Shown here: positions 9,898 through 19,810 of the stretch, in pieces
How positions within the stretch are numbered: position 1 is the stretch's first letter
Layout: every line of letters starts with the position of its first letter
Source: Notolepis coatsorum
Taxonomy: Eukaryota > Chordata > Actinopteri > Aulopiformes > Paralepididae
Assembly: GCA_963971535.1 (NCBI GenBank)
Contig: OZ020588.1
Span: 120,729,505 to 120,793,504, forward strand
Direction: 5' to 3'
Length of the DNA: 64,000 nt
Notes under the pieces: model-generated
Database searches by the model: none
What the model was told of the DNA's origin: nothing
What the model saw: the letters and a program-made list of their open reading frames with translations, nothing else
Made by a program: the position numbers and the translations under genes

Positions 9898-12800
9898 AGA
9901 CACAAAGGAATACAGACTCCAGCAAAGGACAAAGCATCACCCCCTCCCCCCCTCCCCACCCACGGCACAAACAGCAACAACGCCCCCCCTCCCCCCACCA
10001 CAGGACAGGACACAATTGAACAGAGTTACCTCAACTGTGACGACGTCAATCTTATTACAAGCAAAAATGGACTTCACATATTTCATCTAAATACAAATAG
10101 CCTGAGACCTAAACTGGCTGAAATCAAACAGTTGTTTTTAAACGGTAAGGCTAACATATTGTGTTTCACAGAAACAAAATTAGACTCATCTGTACAGGAT
10201 CCAGAGATTGAAATTGAAAACTACTCAATAGTCAGGAGGGATAGGAACCAGTATGGAGGTGGCGTCTGTGTGTATATACACAAGGATACCAAATACATCA
10301 ACCGTACTGACCTTAACCATGATGAAATTGAAACTGTTTGGATTGAAATCTTATTAGACAGGGCGAAACCAGTACTAGTAGGCACAATCTATAGACCACC
10401 AGAACAGAGTGGCTTTTATGACACACTTGATGGGTGTTTAGCTGGGGTGGAGGGGGTAGAAAAAATTCTTATTGGGGACTGGAACACGGATATGCTGCGT
10501 AAATCAGCACCCGTCTTCAAGGCCTTCAGTAGATTTTCTGACCTGCACGGTTTCAGCCAGCTAATCACACAACCCACAAGAGTATGCGATTCGACACAAA
10601 CCACCATTGACCTCATTTTGACCTCTGACAAGTCCATGATCTCCAGTAAAGGGGTGATAGCATGCGGGTTAAGTGATCATTATATGATTTTCTGTACCCG
10701 CAAAAAGCTAAAACAGAAGGCCGGCTGTCACAAAACAGTCACATCTAGAGACCTCAAAACTTACTCTAGAGAGGCCTTCAACCTAGAACTGGGGAGCTTG
10801 GACTGGTCAGATGAGCTCAGTGGTACACAGGTTGAAGAAACATGGCTTGGATTCAAAACCAAATTCACAGCAATACTCAACAACATGGCACCGATAAGAA
10901 CCACCAGGGTTAAAAATCGCGCTGAGGCATGGATGCACACTGAAATACTGGCCGCTATGAAAACAAGAGACAAAAAATGCTCTGAACTTCATAAAAGTCA
11001 GACAAAGCTTTCCAAAAGCTCAAACAGTGAACTCCAAGCCCACGTGGTTGAACTAAAAATCCAAAGAAACAGACTAAGAAATGACGTAAACACCATGATC
11101 AGAACCGCAAAAAGAAATTTCATCAACGACAAAACTGAGGAAAACAAAAACAAACCCCGCAAACTTTGGAAATTACTCAATAATCAACTAGGCTGCAGTA
11201 AAAAACTTAAAACCAGATTCTCAAACATAAACATAAAGACGGACAACACGCTCATCACAGACAAGCTGGATGTAGCCAATTACTTAAACATCTTCTTCAC
11301 AAACATAGCCACAACACTGGTAAACAAACTACCCTCCCACTCAGGGCATTATGGGGTAGAACACATAGTAGCATACTACAAAAACCTAGGGGTCCACAAA
11401 GACGACTTCAAACTTGAAATGGTAACAACCGATGAGGTACTCAAAAAATTGAGCGCCCTCCAACCTAACAAGGCCACTGGCCATGACAACATCCCCTCCA
11501 AATTCCTCAGAGACGCAGCAGCCGCCATCACCCCAGTCATCACACACATAATAAACCTCTCTATAAGACAGGGGCACGTCCCCAAGGACTTCAAAATTGC
11601 GAGAGTGACCCCTCTACACAAAAAGGGCAGCAAATTAGACCCAGGCAACTACCGCCCTGTTTCTATTCTTACCTCCATCTCGAAAGTCATGGAGAAAATA
11701 GTCTACGAACAGGTCGAAAAGTACCTGGCGGAAAAAAACCTAATCTACGAATTCCAATCTGGCTTCAGAACGTCCCACTCCACTGACACATGCCTCCTCT
11801 ATTTGAACGACCACATCAAACAAGAGGTGGACGCTGGCAAATACTGCGGCATGGTCATGCTGGACCTACAAAAGGCCTTCGACACTGTCAATCACTCCAT
11901 TCTAATGGACAAGCTAAAAGCAATTGGTTTTGATAGCCTATCAGTGAGCTGGATGCAATCCTACCTGGAGGGGAGAGAACAGATGGTAGAGGTAAACGGT
12001 ACTCTATCCCCCCCCCTCACAGTGAGCTGTGGTGTTCCACAAGGAAGCATACTAGGACCGCTACTCTTCCTAATTTATGCAAATGACATGTCGTCAGCCT
12101 GTGACTGCAACTTGTTCCTGTTTGCGGACGACTCAGCCCTGCTGGTCTCTGACAAGAACAAATTGCAGGTTGAAAAAACCCTCAGCACGGAACTAGGCAA
12201 AATCTGCATATGGCTCGCTGATAACAAACTATCATTACACATGGGCAAAACAGAGTCCATTCTCTTCGGTTCAAATAACAAACTCAGCAAGACCGACGGA
12301 TTCTCAGTTACAGTGGGTGACAATATTGTCACAAGGAAAGACGAAATTACCTACCTGGGTTCCATCCTAGAGGCAAATCTTTCCTGTGACAAAATGGCAT
12401 CCAATGTAATAAAAAAAGTCAACCAACGAACTAGATTCTTGTACCGGATCTCCTCTCTGGTAAACAAGAATACCCTGAAGACTCTGGCAGGAGCACTCAT
12501 TCAAGGGTACTATGACTATGCGTGCACCTCATGGTACCAAAGCACCTCAAAGGCGCTTAAAACAAAATTACAAACATCACAAAACAAACTGGTCAGACTA
12601 CTACTTGACCTGAACCCCAGAACCCACCTCACCCCTGCCCACTTTGCCAACCTAGGATGGCTTAGAGTAGACGACAGAGTACAGCAACTTGCAATGGGCC
12701 TGGTCTACAAGATACACTATACGACCGGGGTGCCCATGTACATGTCAAAATACTGCCCAAAGGTCAGTGAATACCACAACCACTACACCAGAGGAAGCTC

Positions 12801-12981
12801 AACAAATCATGTTAAACCCAGATTCGGCTCAAACAAGGGACTTAACACGTTTCGCAATTATGCCACAACAATGTGGAACGCCCTACCCAAAGCTGTAAAG
12901 GAATGTGAATCCCTGCCCACATTCAAAACCGCCCTTAAAGAGCACCTACGGGAGGCTGCAATTCGAAACTGGCCACCGTAA
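9898..12981 (+). CDS. LINE ORF2: APE-type endonuclease plus reverse transcriptase
   Basis: An open frame of about 1030 codons without interruption; it continues upstream to 9850 into BEL/Pao sequence, so the LINE's own start codon is not identifiable. Endonuclease motifs in order: HLNTNSL, FTETKLD (catalytic Glu), IYRPP, IGDWNTD, TIDLILTS, LSDHYM. RT motifs: 'TPLHKKGSKLDPGNYRPVS', 'FQSGFRTSHSTDT', motif A MLDLQKAFDTVNH, motif B CGVPQGSILGPLLF, motif C LFADDSALL. The C-terminus has the LINE-type 'FRNYATTMWNALPKAVKE' block. All catalytic acidic residues are visible, which is unusual for a LINE among so many relics. It would cut target DNA and reverse-transcribe its own RNA. An inverted partial copy lies at 16323-17125. 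Confidence 0.85.
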   Translation, partial: RHKGIQTPAKDKASPPPPLPTHGTNSNNAPPPPTTGQDTIEQSYLNCDDVNLITSKNGLHIFHLNTNSLRPKLAEIKQLFLNGKANILCFTETKLDSSVQDPEIEIENYSIVRRDRNQYGGGVCVYIHKDTKYINRTDLNHDEIETVWIEILLDRAKPVLVGTIYRPPEQSGFYDTLDGCLAGVEGVEKILIGDWNTDMLRKSAPVFKAFSRFSDLHGFSQLITQPTRVCDSTQTTIDLILTSDKSMISSKGVIACGLSDHYMIFCTRKKLKQKAGCHKTVTSRDLKTYSREAFNLELGSLDWSDELSGTQVEETWLGFKTKFTAILNNMAPIRTTRVKNRAEAWMHTEILAAMKTRDKKCSELHKSQTKLSKSSNSELQAHVVELKIQRNRLRNDVNTMIRTAKRNFINDKTEENKNKPRKLWKLLNNQLGCSKKLKTRFSNINIKTDNTLITDKLDVANYLNIFFTNIATTLVNKLPSHSGHYGVEHIVAYYKNLGVHKDDFKLEMVTTDEVLKKLSALQPNKATGHDNIPSKFLRDAAAAITPVITHIINLSIRQGHVPKDFKIARVTPLHKKGSKLDPGNYRPVSILTSISKVMEKIVYEQVEKYLAEKNLIYEFQSGFRTSHSTDTCLLYLNDHIKQEVDAGKYCGMVMLDLQKAFDTVNHSILMDKLKAIGFDSLSVSWMQSYLEGREQMVEVNGTLSPPLTVSCGVPQGSILGPLLFLIYANDMSSACDCNLFLFADDSALLVSDKNKLQVEKTLSTELGKICIWLADNKLSLHMGKTESILFGSNNKLSKTDGFSVTVGDNIVTRKDEITYLGSILEANLSCDKMASNVIKKVNQRTRFLYRISSLVNKNTLKTLAGALIQGYYDYACTSWYQSTSKALKTKLQTSQNKLVRLLLDLNPRTHLTPAHFANLGWLRVDDRVQQLAMGLVYKIHYTTGVPMYMSKYCPKVSEYHNHYTRGSSTNHVKPRFGSNKGLNTFRNYATTMWNALPKAVKECESLPTFKTALKEHLREAAIRNWPP

Positions 12982-13383
12982 ATGCCCAAAACCCCCACCA
13001 CCTCCTAATAGACAGTCTCCTCCCCACCGCATGTATATATTCCCTCCCCGCCGTATGTATATTTCCCTCCCACCCACCCACCCCCTCCTAATGTACAGTC
13101 CCCTCCCCATCATATGTATATACTCTGTCAGGATCTAGGGGTAACAGTACTGTATATTTGAATACCGCCTATGTCACAAATGTATCAGTACTAAATACCT
13201 ATATGTCCCTATGCCATAAATGTCATGTATGTTGTGTATGTCATAAATGTCTATATGAATTGAAAATGGGGGACCCTGATGGAAACAAGACAAACGTCTT
13301 TCTCAGGTCTGCATCCCCTTAACAATTGTATGTATTGAGCCGTACTGTATTGTACCCATTCTGCAATCTGTTAAATAAAGTTT
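12982..13383 (+). other. 3' UTR of the LINE
   Basis: C-rich repeats (cctccccaccgcatgtatat-like blocks, about 50 bp apart, 3 copies from 13015 to 13120), then AT-rich sequence and AATAAA at about 13373 just before the ATTC tail. Confidence 0.6.
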
Positions 13384-13458
13384 TCATTCATTCATTCATT
13401 CATTCATTCATTCATTCATTCATTCATTCATTCATTCATTCATTCATTCATTCATTCA
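13384..13458. repeat. (ATTC)n tail
   Basis: About 18 ATTC tetranucleotides directly after AATAAAGTTTTC, the 3' tail of the LINE. Confidence 0.9.
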
Positions 13459-13459
13459 C

Positions 13460-14091
13460 AGGTGAAGTCCAGCAAGGGAGACAAAATCATTACAACATAT
13501 GCATTTCTAGATCCAGGCAGCACTGACACATTTTGTTCAGAAACCCTAATAAGAAGGCTGAACCTTACAGGAAGGAAAGCACAAATCAGCTTACTAACCA
13601 TGGGCCCAAAGGCATCTGTGTCCAGCTACATGCTGACAGACTTGGAGATCTCAAGCCTCACTGGGAAACAGTTTTATGACCTGCCCAAGGTCTACACCCA
13701 GAAGAGGATGCCCGTAACCACAAGTAACATCATTAACAAAGAGGAGTTGGCTAAGTGGCCATACTTCGATGGGGTTGTCCTTCCTCGCATTCAAGCTGAT
13801 GTGGAGTTATTGATAGGTACCAATGCCTCCAAAATTCTTGAACCTTGGGATGTTGTGAATAGTCGTGGCAATGGGCCATATGCCATTAAGACTCTATTGG
13901 GGTGGGTCATTAATGGTCCCCTTTCAGGCTACAGTGAGCAGCGGAGTGGGAGTGGCTACCCCGCTGCTATTGTTAATAGGATCTCTATAACTAAGCTGGA
14001 GGAGTTGCTGAACAATCAGTACAACCATGATTTTAATGAAAGGTCATCAGAAGACAAAGAGGAAATGTCGAGGGATGAAATGAAATCATGA
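13460..14091 (+). pseudogene. BEL/Pao aspartic protease region (fossil part)
   Basis: An open stretch with the retropepsin-like start ITTYAFLDPGSTDTFCSE followed by 'LPRIQADVELLIGTNAS' and 'GPYAIKTLLGWVINGPLSG', the DUF1758 protease signature of BEL/Pao pol. Follows the LINE insertion. Confidence 0.8.
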
Positions 14092-14095
14092 AATC

Positions 14096-14512
14096 ATGAC
14101 TGATTCATGCAAACTTCAAGACGGACATTACACCTTGGAGCTTCCCTTTAAAAAGAAAGAAGTGTCTCTGCCAAACAATCAGTTTGTTGCTAGGCAACAC
14201 ATCCTTGGACTGAAAAGGAGGTTTGGGAGAGATGAGAAGTTCCACCGAGAATACACCAACTTTCTCAATGACGTTATCAGTAAAGGATATGCTGAACGTG
14301 TTCCTGAACATTAAGTGGAACGGTGTGATGGAAAAGTATGGTGCATTCCACACCAAGGAGTGTACCATCCCAAGAAGGGCACTCTGCATGTCGTATTTGA
14401 CTGTGGAGCAGAGTATAGAGGAAAATCTCTCAATAAGGAGCTTCTACAAGGCCCTTACCGCACCAGCACTTTGTTAGGAGTCCTCACACAATTCCGACAA
14501 GAACCTGTAGCC
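14096..14512 (+). pseudogene. BEL/Pao reverse transcriptase start (fossil part)
   Basis: Translations in more than one frame give RT N-terminal sequence such as 'SLNKELLQGP' and 'TLLGVLTQFRQEPVAL', known from Pao RT. It stops where a TTAA-type insertion begins at 14513; I found no later pol piece nearby. Confidence 0.75.
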
Positions 14513-15187
14513 TTAACCTCTTCCGGGGGCGGACCGCAAATTACATCACGTCATAAATCAAGCTCTGCAGACTGTCTGACAATATTTTTCAAACTTATTC
14601 AAGTATAAACATCATAACCATGTCACAACAGCAGTTATAATGTATATTATCATCAATACGTTAGTTTACCAATAGGTTAAAGTGTTATTAGTGCGATTTT
14701 AGTATTCGTTTTTGTGTTGTTTTGATTGCGAAAGTCGGCCATTTTGAAAGATTTACCGTCGGTAATTGTAGTCATTTTGGGGCCATTTTGAAGAGGACAT
14801 CCAGAGCTTCCAATGGACGTTGGCATTTTCCAAAACGACACTTCCCAAAGGCCTCTATGGGGCTTTAAGCAAATTACTTCTGTATGCATTTTTTTAATAT
14901 CTCTGACTTATTACTCAGGATAATATACCACAAAACTGAACGTTATTGGCATATATTTGAGCGCAGTTAGTTTATCTCCCCTATTTTAAGCATTTAGCAA
15001 CAATCACATTTTAAATCAATTTCAAAATGGTGGCACTCTGGCAGGAATAAGACACCTACTGTACATACAGTAGATTTCATTATCTGTTCTTATGCACGCC
15101 TGGTGATACTAAATCCAAATTGAACTTGGGCATTTGAAAGATAAGATTTGGCACAATCCATAAATGTGCGAATTGGCTATAATAGGT
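14513..15187. mobile_element. TTAA-type miniature element, inverted copy
   Basis: Begins TTAACCTCTTCCGG, the reverse complement of the end at 849, and runs through the shared block 'caataggttaaagtgttatt' and the shared 'acagtagatttcatt' near 15068. Related to 523-849 and 55880-56415. Its far end is unclear because other repeats follow. Inserted in the RT region of the BEL/Pao fossil. Confidence 0.55.
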
Positions 15188-15204
15188 AATTTATTCTATA
15201 TTCT

Positions 15205-15679
15205 TTTTTTTTTATCTACTTTTTCTCCTCCTATTTTTCTGTATTTTTCTCCCATCCCAATTTAGTCGTTATGCCAATTCCCCCCTCCCCTTCCTGGTCA
15301 TTGCGCGCATTTGCCCCCTACTTGCCAGTCTAGGGAGCCCTGAAGTCTATCAGATGCTTCCTCTGATACATAGGAGACAGCCAGCAGCCTCTTTTCACCT
15401 GACAGCGCGGAATCTCATTGGTGAGCTGTAACGCATGGGAGGATCACACTACCCTCACCAGTTCCTTCCCTTGCTGTGCAGGCGCCCTGACCGACCTGTA
15501 GGAGTCGCTGTTTACGACCAGGATACCACCCACGACCAGGATACCACCCACCGGCTTCCCACCCGCTGACACTGCCAATTGTGTCAGTATGACGACCGAC
15601 CAAGCCGTAGGTACCGCTGACAGCCGGATTCGATACCAGTGTCTCTGCGGTGGCTTAGTCCGCTGCGCTACCCGGCCGC
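15205..15679 (-). mobile_element. tRNA-derived SINE, family A, copy 2
   Basis: Minus-strand SINE flanked by a perfect 17-bp duplication AATTTATTCTATATTCT (15188-15204 and 15680-15696). The tRNA-like head at the right end reads, on the minus strand, GGCCGGGTAGCGCAGCGGAC with a B-box-like ATCGAATCC. The body and T-rich end match copies 4062, 39493 and 56674 but are more divergent, and a short internal duplication (accaggataccacccac) is present. Confidence 0.85.
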
Positions 15680-15696
15680 AATTTATTCTATATTCT

Positions 15697-15942
15697 ATAA
15701 TATTTCAAATTGCATTGGTCCGGATGGGATAATTCAGTACTGTATCTACAACACTTTCTGTTTAATCATCTTCCCTTTATTAATTTCCTTAGATTTCTTG
15801 GTACTAAACGCGCTCAGTGGCAGTTTTTCATGTTTTTTTTTGTTTTTATTGATATTTTTTGCACAAATCTCTCCAATATTCAACACATATCTTTCCACAT
15901 CACAATATGCAACGTCCAAGATTTGCCTTTTTCTTTTTTTGT
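15697..15942. mobile_element. Fragment of a hAT-like miniature element
   Basis: Shares 'cagtactgtatctacaa', 'ttctgtttaatcatcttcc' and 'tttccttagattt'-type blocks with the element at 19225-19768, in the same orientation. It has been entered by the SINE on its left and by the second SINE family on its right. Confidence 0.55.
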
Positions 15943-15957
15943 AAGAACATACAAAAC

Positions 15958-16205
15958 GGGGAGCTCCAGTAGCTCACCACGTACCGCGAGTGCTATTTCA
16001 GCGCCGTGGACAACCGCGCTCGCGCGGATCTGGGGCTGAGCGCGTTCGAATCCCGGACGGCAGCCGTGCCTTTCCCAGAGTGTCTACCCCCCCATCTGAA
16101 CCCTTTCAGCCTGCTTCTGTCGGTCGAACTTGACCAAGTATGAATGAGAAGAAAAAGCGATAAACGCTAAAAGAACCAGGTGACTGGTCAAAGTTTAAAA
16201 AAAAA
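15958..16205 (+). mobile_element. tRNA-derived SINE, family B, full length
   Basis: Plus-strand element of 248 bp with a perfect 15-bp target duplication AAGAACATACAAAAC (15943-15957 and 16206-16220). The head has an A-box-like 'cagtagctcaccacgtaccg' and B-box GTTCGAATCCCGG. The body ends in a 'ggtgactggtcaaagttt' segment and an A tail. It is unlike family A beyond the tRNA head. No other copy in the window. Confidence 0.85.
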
Positions 16206-16242
16206 AAGAACATACAAAACATGTAAAAGACTCATACAACCC

Positions 16243-16322
16243 GGAAGCACTACAGCTGGATTCGATCTCACTGTCTCTGTGGTGGTGGGCAGACGCTTAG
16301 ACCGCTGCGCCACCCGGCCCCG
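16243..16322 (-). mobile_element. tRNA-like SINE head fragment
   Basis: On the minus strand it reads GCCGGGTGGCGCAGCGGTCT, then a B-box-like GATCGAATCCAGC: a tRNA-like head without a SINE body. Directly abuts the inverted LINE fragment. Likely a truncated SINE. Confidence 0.6.
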
Positions 16323-17125
16323 AATCTGGGTTTAACATGATTTGTGGAGCTCCCTCTGGTGTTGTGATCGTGGTATTCACTGACCTTTGGGAAGTATTTT
16401 GACATGTACATGGGTACCTTAGTCGTGTAGTGTATCTTGTAGACCAGGCCCATTGCAAGTTGCTGTACTCTGTCGTCTACTCTAAGCCATCCTAGGTTGT
16501 CAAAGTGGGCAGGGGTGAGGTGGGTTCTAGGAGTATGGTCAAGCAGTAGTCTGACCAGTTTGTTTTGAGATGTTTGTAATTAAATTTTTAGCGCCTTTGA
16601 GGTGCTTTGGTACCATGAGGTGCAAGCATAGTCGTAGTACCCTTGAATAAGTGCTCCTGCCAGAGTCTTCAGGGTATTCTTGTTTACCAGAGAGGAGATC
16701 CGGTACAAGAATCTAGTTCGTTGGTTGACTTTTTTTTATTACCTTGGATGCCATTTTGTCACAGGAAAGATTTGCCTCTAGGATGGACCATAGGTATGTA
16801 ATTTCATCTTTCCTTGTGACAATATTGTCACCCACTGTAACTGAGAAGCCGTCGGTCTTGCTGAGTTTGTTATTTGATCCGAAGAGAATGGACTCTGTTT
16901 TACCCAGGTGTAATGATAGTTTGTTATCAGCGAGCCAGGTGCAGATTCTGCCGAGTTCTGAGCTGAGGGTTTTTTCAACCTGTAACTTGTTCTTGTCAGA
17001 GACCAGCAGGGCTGAGTCGTCCGCGAACAAGAACAAGTTGCAGTCACAAGCTGACAACATGTCATTTGCATAAATTAGGAACAGTAGCGGTGCTAGTATG
17101 CTTCCTTGTGGAACACCACAAGTCA
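16323..17125 (-). mobile_element. Inverted internal fragment of the 9.9-kb LINE family
   Basis: On the minus strand it encodes the RT motif B-to-C region (CGVPQGSILAPLLFLIYAND, LFADDSALL) and on to GSSTNHVKPRFG, matching about 12028-12830 of the LINE at 9898. A stop interrupts the frame. Both ends are internal to the LINE, so this is a fragment, not a standard 5'-truncated insertion; it has lost the 3' UTR and ATTC tail. Confidence 0.85.
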
Positions 17126-17339
17126 TTGTATTCAATCTGACTACTAAAACGTATGCCTTGCTTTTTTCTTCTTCTTCCTCCTCCATCTTCAGGATCAGAG
17201 TTTAGTATGAGTTTAGACATTTGTATCAGAATAAAAATGTATGCACATGGAATGTGACTTTTTTAAAGCTTGTTCGTTATAGTTGACACTTTGACTTTGA
17301 CATTCCAACATTGTCATGGTTACACATAGCATGTGTATG
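17126..17339. other. No feature seen
   Basis: Non-repetitive AT-rich sequence between the LINE fragment and the TG minisatellite; a short polypyrimidine run near 17160. Confidence 0.4.
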
Positions 17340-17578
17340 TATGTGTGTGTGTGTGTGTGTTGAATGTGCATGTGTGTGTATGTGTTGAATGTGTGTGTTG
17401 AATGTGTATGCGTGTGTTCAATGTGTGTGTGTTGAATGTGTGTGTAATGTGTATGCTGAATGTGCATGTGTGTGTGTTGAATGTGTGTGTGTATGTGTGT
17501 TGAATGTGTATGTTGAATGTGCATGTATGTGTGTGTGTGTTGAATGTGTATGTGTGTGCGTTGAATGTGTATGTGTGT
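17340..17578. repeat. TGTGTGTTGAATG minisatellite, left block
   Basis: Irregular array of TGTG runs separated by TTGAATG. The same array resumes at 18985-19085, so the LTR at 17579-18984 was inserted inside it. Confidence 0.85.
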
Positions 17579-18984
17579 TGTGACAGACTCGGGTGTGTTG
17601 AGCTGTCACCAGATTGGAATTAATAAAATACACACGGCACAAGGTGGATGCAACTTGCAAGTTTAACAGCGGTTTTATTGCCATTTAGGGGGAAGGAAGA
17701 GGTTAATGTGAGTGTCAGCCAGTCCGTAATCTGTGTGAATCGTTGTTGTCCGATAGCGGGGTTGGTACACAGGGATCGGTTCTCGTACAGGCAGGGGCTG
17801 ATCCTGGAGAAGAGACGTCGGGCAAGCAGGGGTCGATACACAAGCGGGTTCTCAGACTATCGAAGGTTATGGCACACAGCAGGGTTCTCCTTCCAAAAAT
17901 AGACAGACACAGCATTGGGTCACAGACAAAAATCTCCTCTTCTCCTCTCCTCATACTCACTTCTTCAGTTCCACACAGGTTTCGCCTCAGCTACTCCAAC
18001 GATTCCTTCTATCTGTCTCCATTTTCTATCCTGCTTAATTGTGCGTTGATTGAGCTGACCTGTCCTGTGCGCATCTGGCACAGGTGTGGTGCATTGGGGC
18101 TGAAGCGCTCTGCTCTGCGCTAGCACTGCACAAGACCGAAGCAGACTACAAAGAGTGACACGTTCAGCCGAACGCACAATTGGAGGGGGGCTCCCCACCC
18201 TCCAGAACATTTACAACAAGCGTTGCACGGGCAAGGCTAAGAGAATCATTAAAGACTCCAGTCACCCGAACAACTGCCTCTTTGAACTGCTGCGGTCAGG
18301 CAAGCGATACCGGAGTCTCAAGGCGAGCACAGAAAGACTCAGAAGAAGCTTCTATCCCCAGGCCATCAGGCTGCTAAACGGACAATGAATGAACACTACA
18401 CAACAACAACCACCAAACGCACATAGCACACACATCCACACGCACACACTCACTTTAAACAAACACACTGTAGCACCCACTCCACACACTTTATAGCACA
18501 CACCCACTTTAAACAAACACACTGTAGCACCCACTCCCCACACTTTATATTTATTGATGAAGGATTGCACTACAACTCGTACACCTTACTGTAAATTGTA
18601 CCTAAAATTGTACCTCATCCCATTTCTGCTTTGCACTAGATAGTACTGTACATTAGTACACTGCATAGTATTGTATATTATATGGTAACTCAGAACATTG
18701 TACATATGTCTATACCGAACACTGTGACCTCATTTTTCTTCTTCTAAATTACATGCTATATTATGTTATTTGATACTATCTTGTCTAGCACAGTCTCTGG
18801 AGCGTAACAGTAAGAAGCATTTTGTATGAAAGTATTCTGTACTTCTGTATGACAACTATTAAAGAACTTGAACTTGAACTTGCTCTGTCGGGAGTCTCCT
18901 CGGACTTCCTAATATGGGCATATGCCCTAGTACCTTGGCTGAGACATAGGGGCCCTCCAGTACCACATCAGCCGGTCTGCCACA
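17579..18984 (-). mobile_element. Probable solo LTR (carries a Rex1 fragment)
   Basis: Inverted terminal sequence typical of LTRs: TGTGACAGAC at 17579 and GTCTGCCACA ending at 18984, with GTGT on both sides (ambiguous within the TG array). On the minus strand an AATAAA signal lies near 17679 and a second near 17628, close to the end of the LTR. Excluding the Rex1 insertion the length is about 640 bp. No internal coding domain adjoins it, and the split minisatellite on both sides shows where it landed. Confidence 0.6.
18118..18881 (+). mobile_element. Rex1 LINE, 3' end fragment
   Basis: 5'-truncated Rex1/Babar (CR1-group) LINE: the frame 18155-18388 encodes the C-terminus with 'LPTLQNIYNKRC', 'LFELLRSGKRYRSL' and 'RRSFYPQAIRLLN', then stop. 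It is followed by a 3' UTR and the typical GAACTT-repeat tail (18863-18881). Flanked by GCTCTG (18112-18117 and 18882-18887), a short target duplication inside the LTR. A second 3' end copy lies inverted at 24723-24830. Confidence 0.85.
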
Positions 18985-19085
18985 GTGTGTGTTGAATATG
19001 TATGTGTGTTGAATGTGTATGTGTGTGTATATGTTTGTGTGTTGAATGTCTGTGTGTATAATGTGTATATGTGTGTTGAATTTGT
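18985..19085. repeat. TGTGTGTTGAATG minisatellite, right block
   Basis: Continuation of the array at 17340-17578 beyond the LTR insertion. Confidence 0.85.
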
Positions 19086-19224
19086 ATGGCTGTTGTTCCT
19101 TCTCCTCCTTCTATGTTCTTCCTATATATTTGACATTCTCGCACATTCATATGTTTCTGGGAAGTTAATGAATTAACTACAGTTGTGCTAAGGGTCATGT
19201 ACCCATGGTGCAAAGTATAAAAAT

Positions 19225-19768
19225 TAGTGCTGTCAGGCGATTAAAAAAAGTAATCTAATTAATTACAGGATTTGTAATTAATTAATCGCATAACCATTTT
19301 AGGCCTGATATTCTATATTCTATAATCATATTTAAAATTGCATGTGTCTGGATGGCAGAATTCAGTACTGTATCTACAAAACCTTCTGTTTAATCATCTT
19401 CCATTTATTCATTTGCTTAGATTTTTCAGGTCTGGTCAATTTTAGCATGGTGTTATTCACAGTCAAAGATATAAAAAAATTATAATAAATTGAATTGATA
19501 TTCTCATTTGGTTCATTAAAATTTACTCAAGCCTAGTAACAGACACAATATTTCTGACACTGGGAATACATTCCCTGAGATCCATAGATGTCCCTAGAAT
19601 CAGATACCAAGAACATGCAAATGGACCATTTAAAATAAAGGTCTGTAAATGTTTATTCTATGTTCTTATGGAATGAATGACATAAAAAAAATTATTTTGA
19701 GTTAATTTTCATAACGCAATAATTTTCTGTGTAATTAATTAATCTGTGAAAACACCTGACATCAAGTA
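19225..19768. mobile_element. hAT-like miniature element
   Basis: Starts TAGTGCTGTCAGGCGATTAA and ends with 'cacctgacatcaagta', an imperfect inverted repeat. Subterminal AATTAATTAAT blocks are matched on both sides. No transposase and no clean 8-bp duplication. Part of the interior recurs at 15697-15942. Confidence 0.5.
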
Positions 19769-19810
19769 ACAAGGTTTACTGACTTTCCTGAAGCATGAAA
19801 AAAGTCTAAC

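Larger units (their letters stand above)
9898..13458 (+). mobile_element. Near full-length Jockey-superfamily LINE
   Basis: Contains an endonuclease-reverse transcriptase frame (to 12981), a 3' UTR of about 400 bp with several 'cccctcctaatg...tatgtatatt' blocks, and a (ATTC)n tail (13384-13458). Inserted in the BEL/Pao fossil between the zinc-knuckle and protease parts. No ORF1 is present and the 5' junction lies just upstream of the endonuclease, so the copy is probably slightly 5'-truncated. A tetranucleotide tail instead of poly-A fits the CR1/L2-like branch. I cannot name the clade with certainty. Confidence 0.8.
3418..14512 (+). mobile_element. Old BEL/Pao LTR retrotransposon fossil, heavily interrupted
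   Basis: Scattered pieces of a BEL/Pao element run in order on the plus strand: charged coiled-coil-like gag N-terminal pieces (4953-5139, 7068-7249), a Gln-rich stretch plus a DUF1759-type gag domain (8142-9275), zinc-knuckle Cys/His pieces (9518-9897), a DUF1758-type aspartic protease (13460-14091) and the start of the reverse transcriptase (14096-14512). It is broken many times. It is interrupted by three TTAA-type miniature elements, a truncated L2 and a long LINE, and ends at a fourth TTAA insertion. I found no integrase or 3' LTR. The extra insertions and divergence make it older than the BEL/Pao copy at 31910. The exact 5' end is uncertain. Confidence 0.75.
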
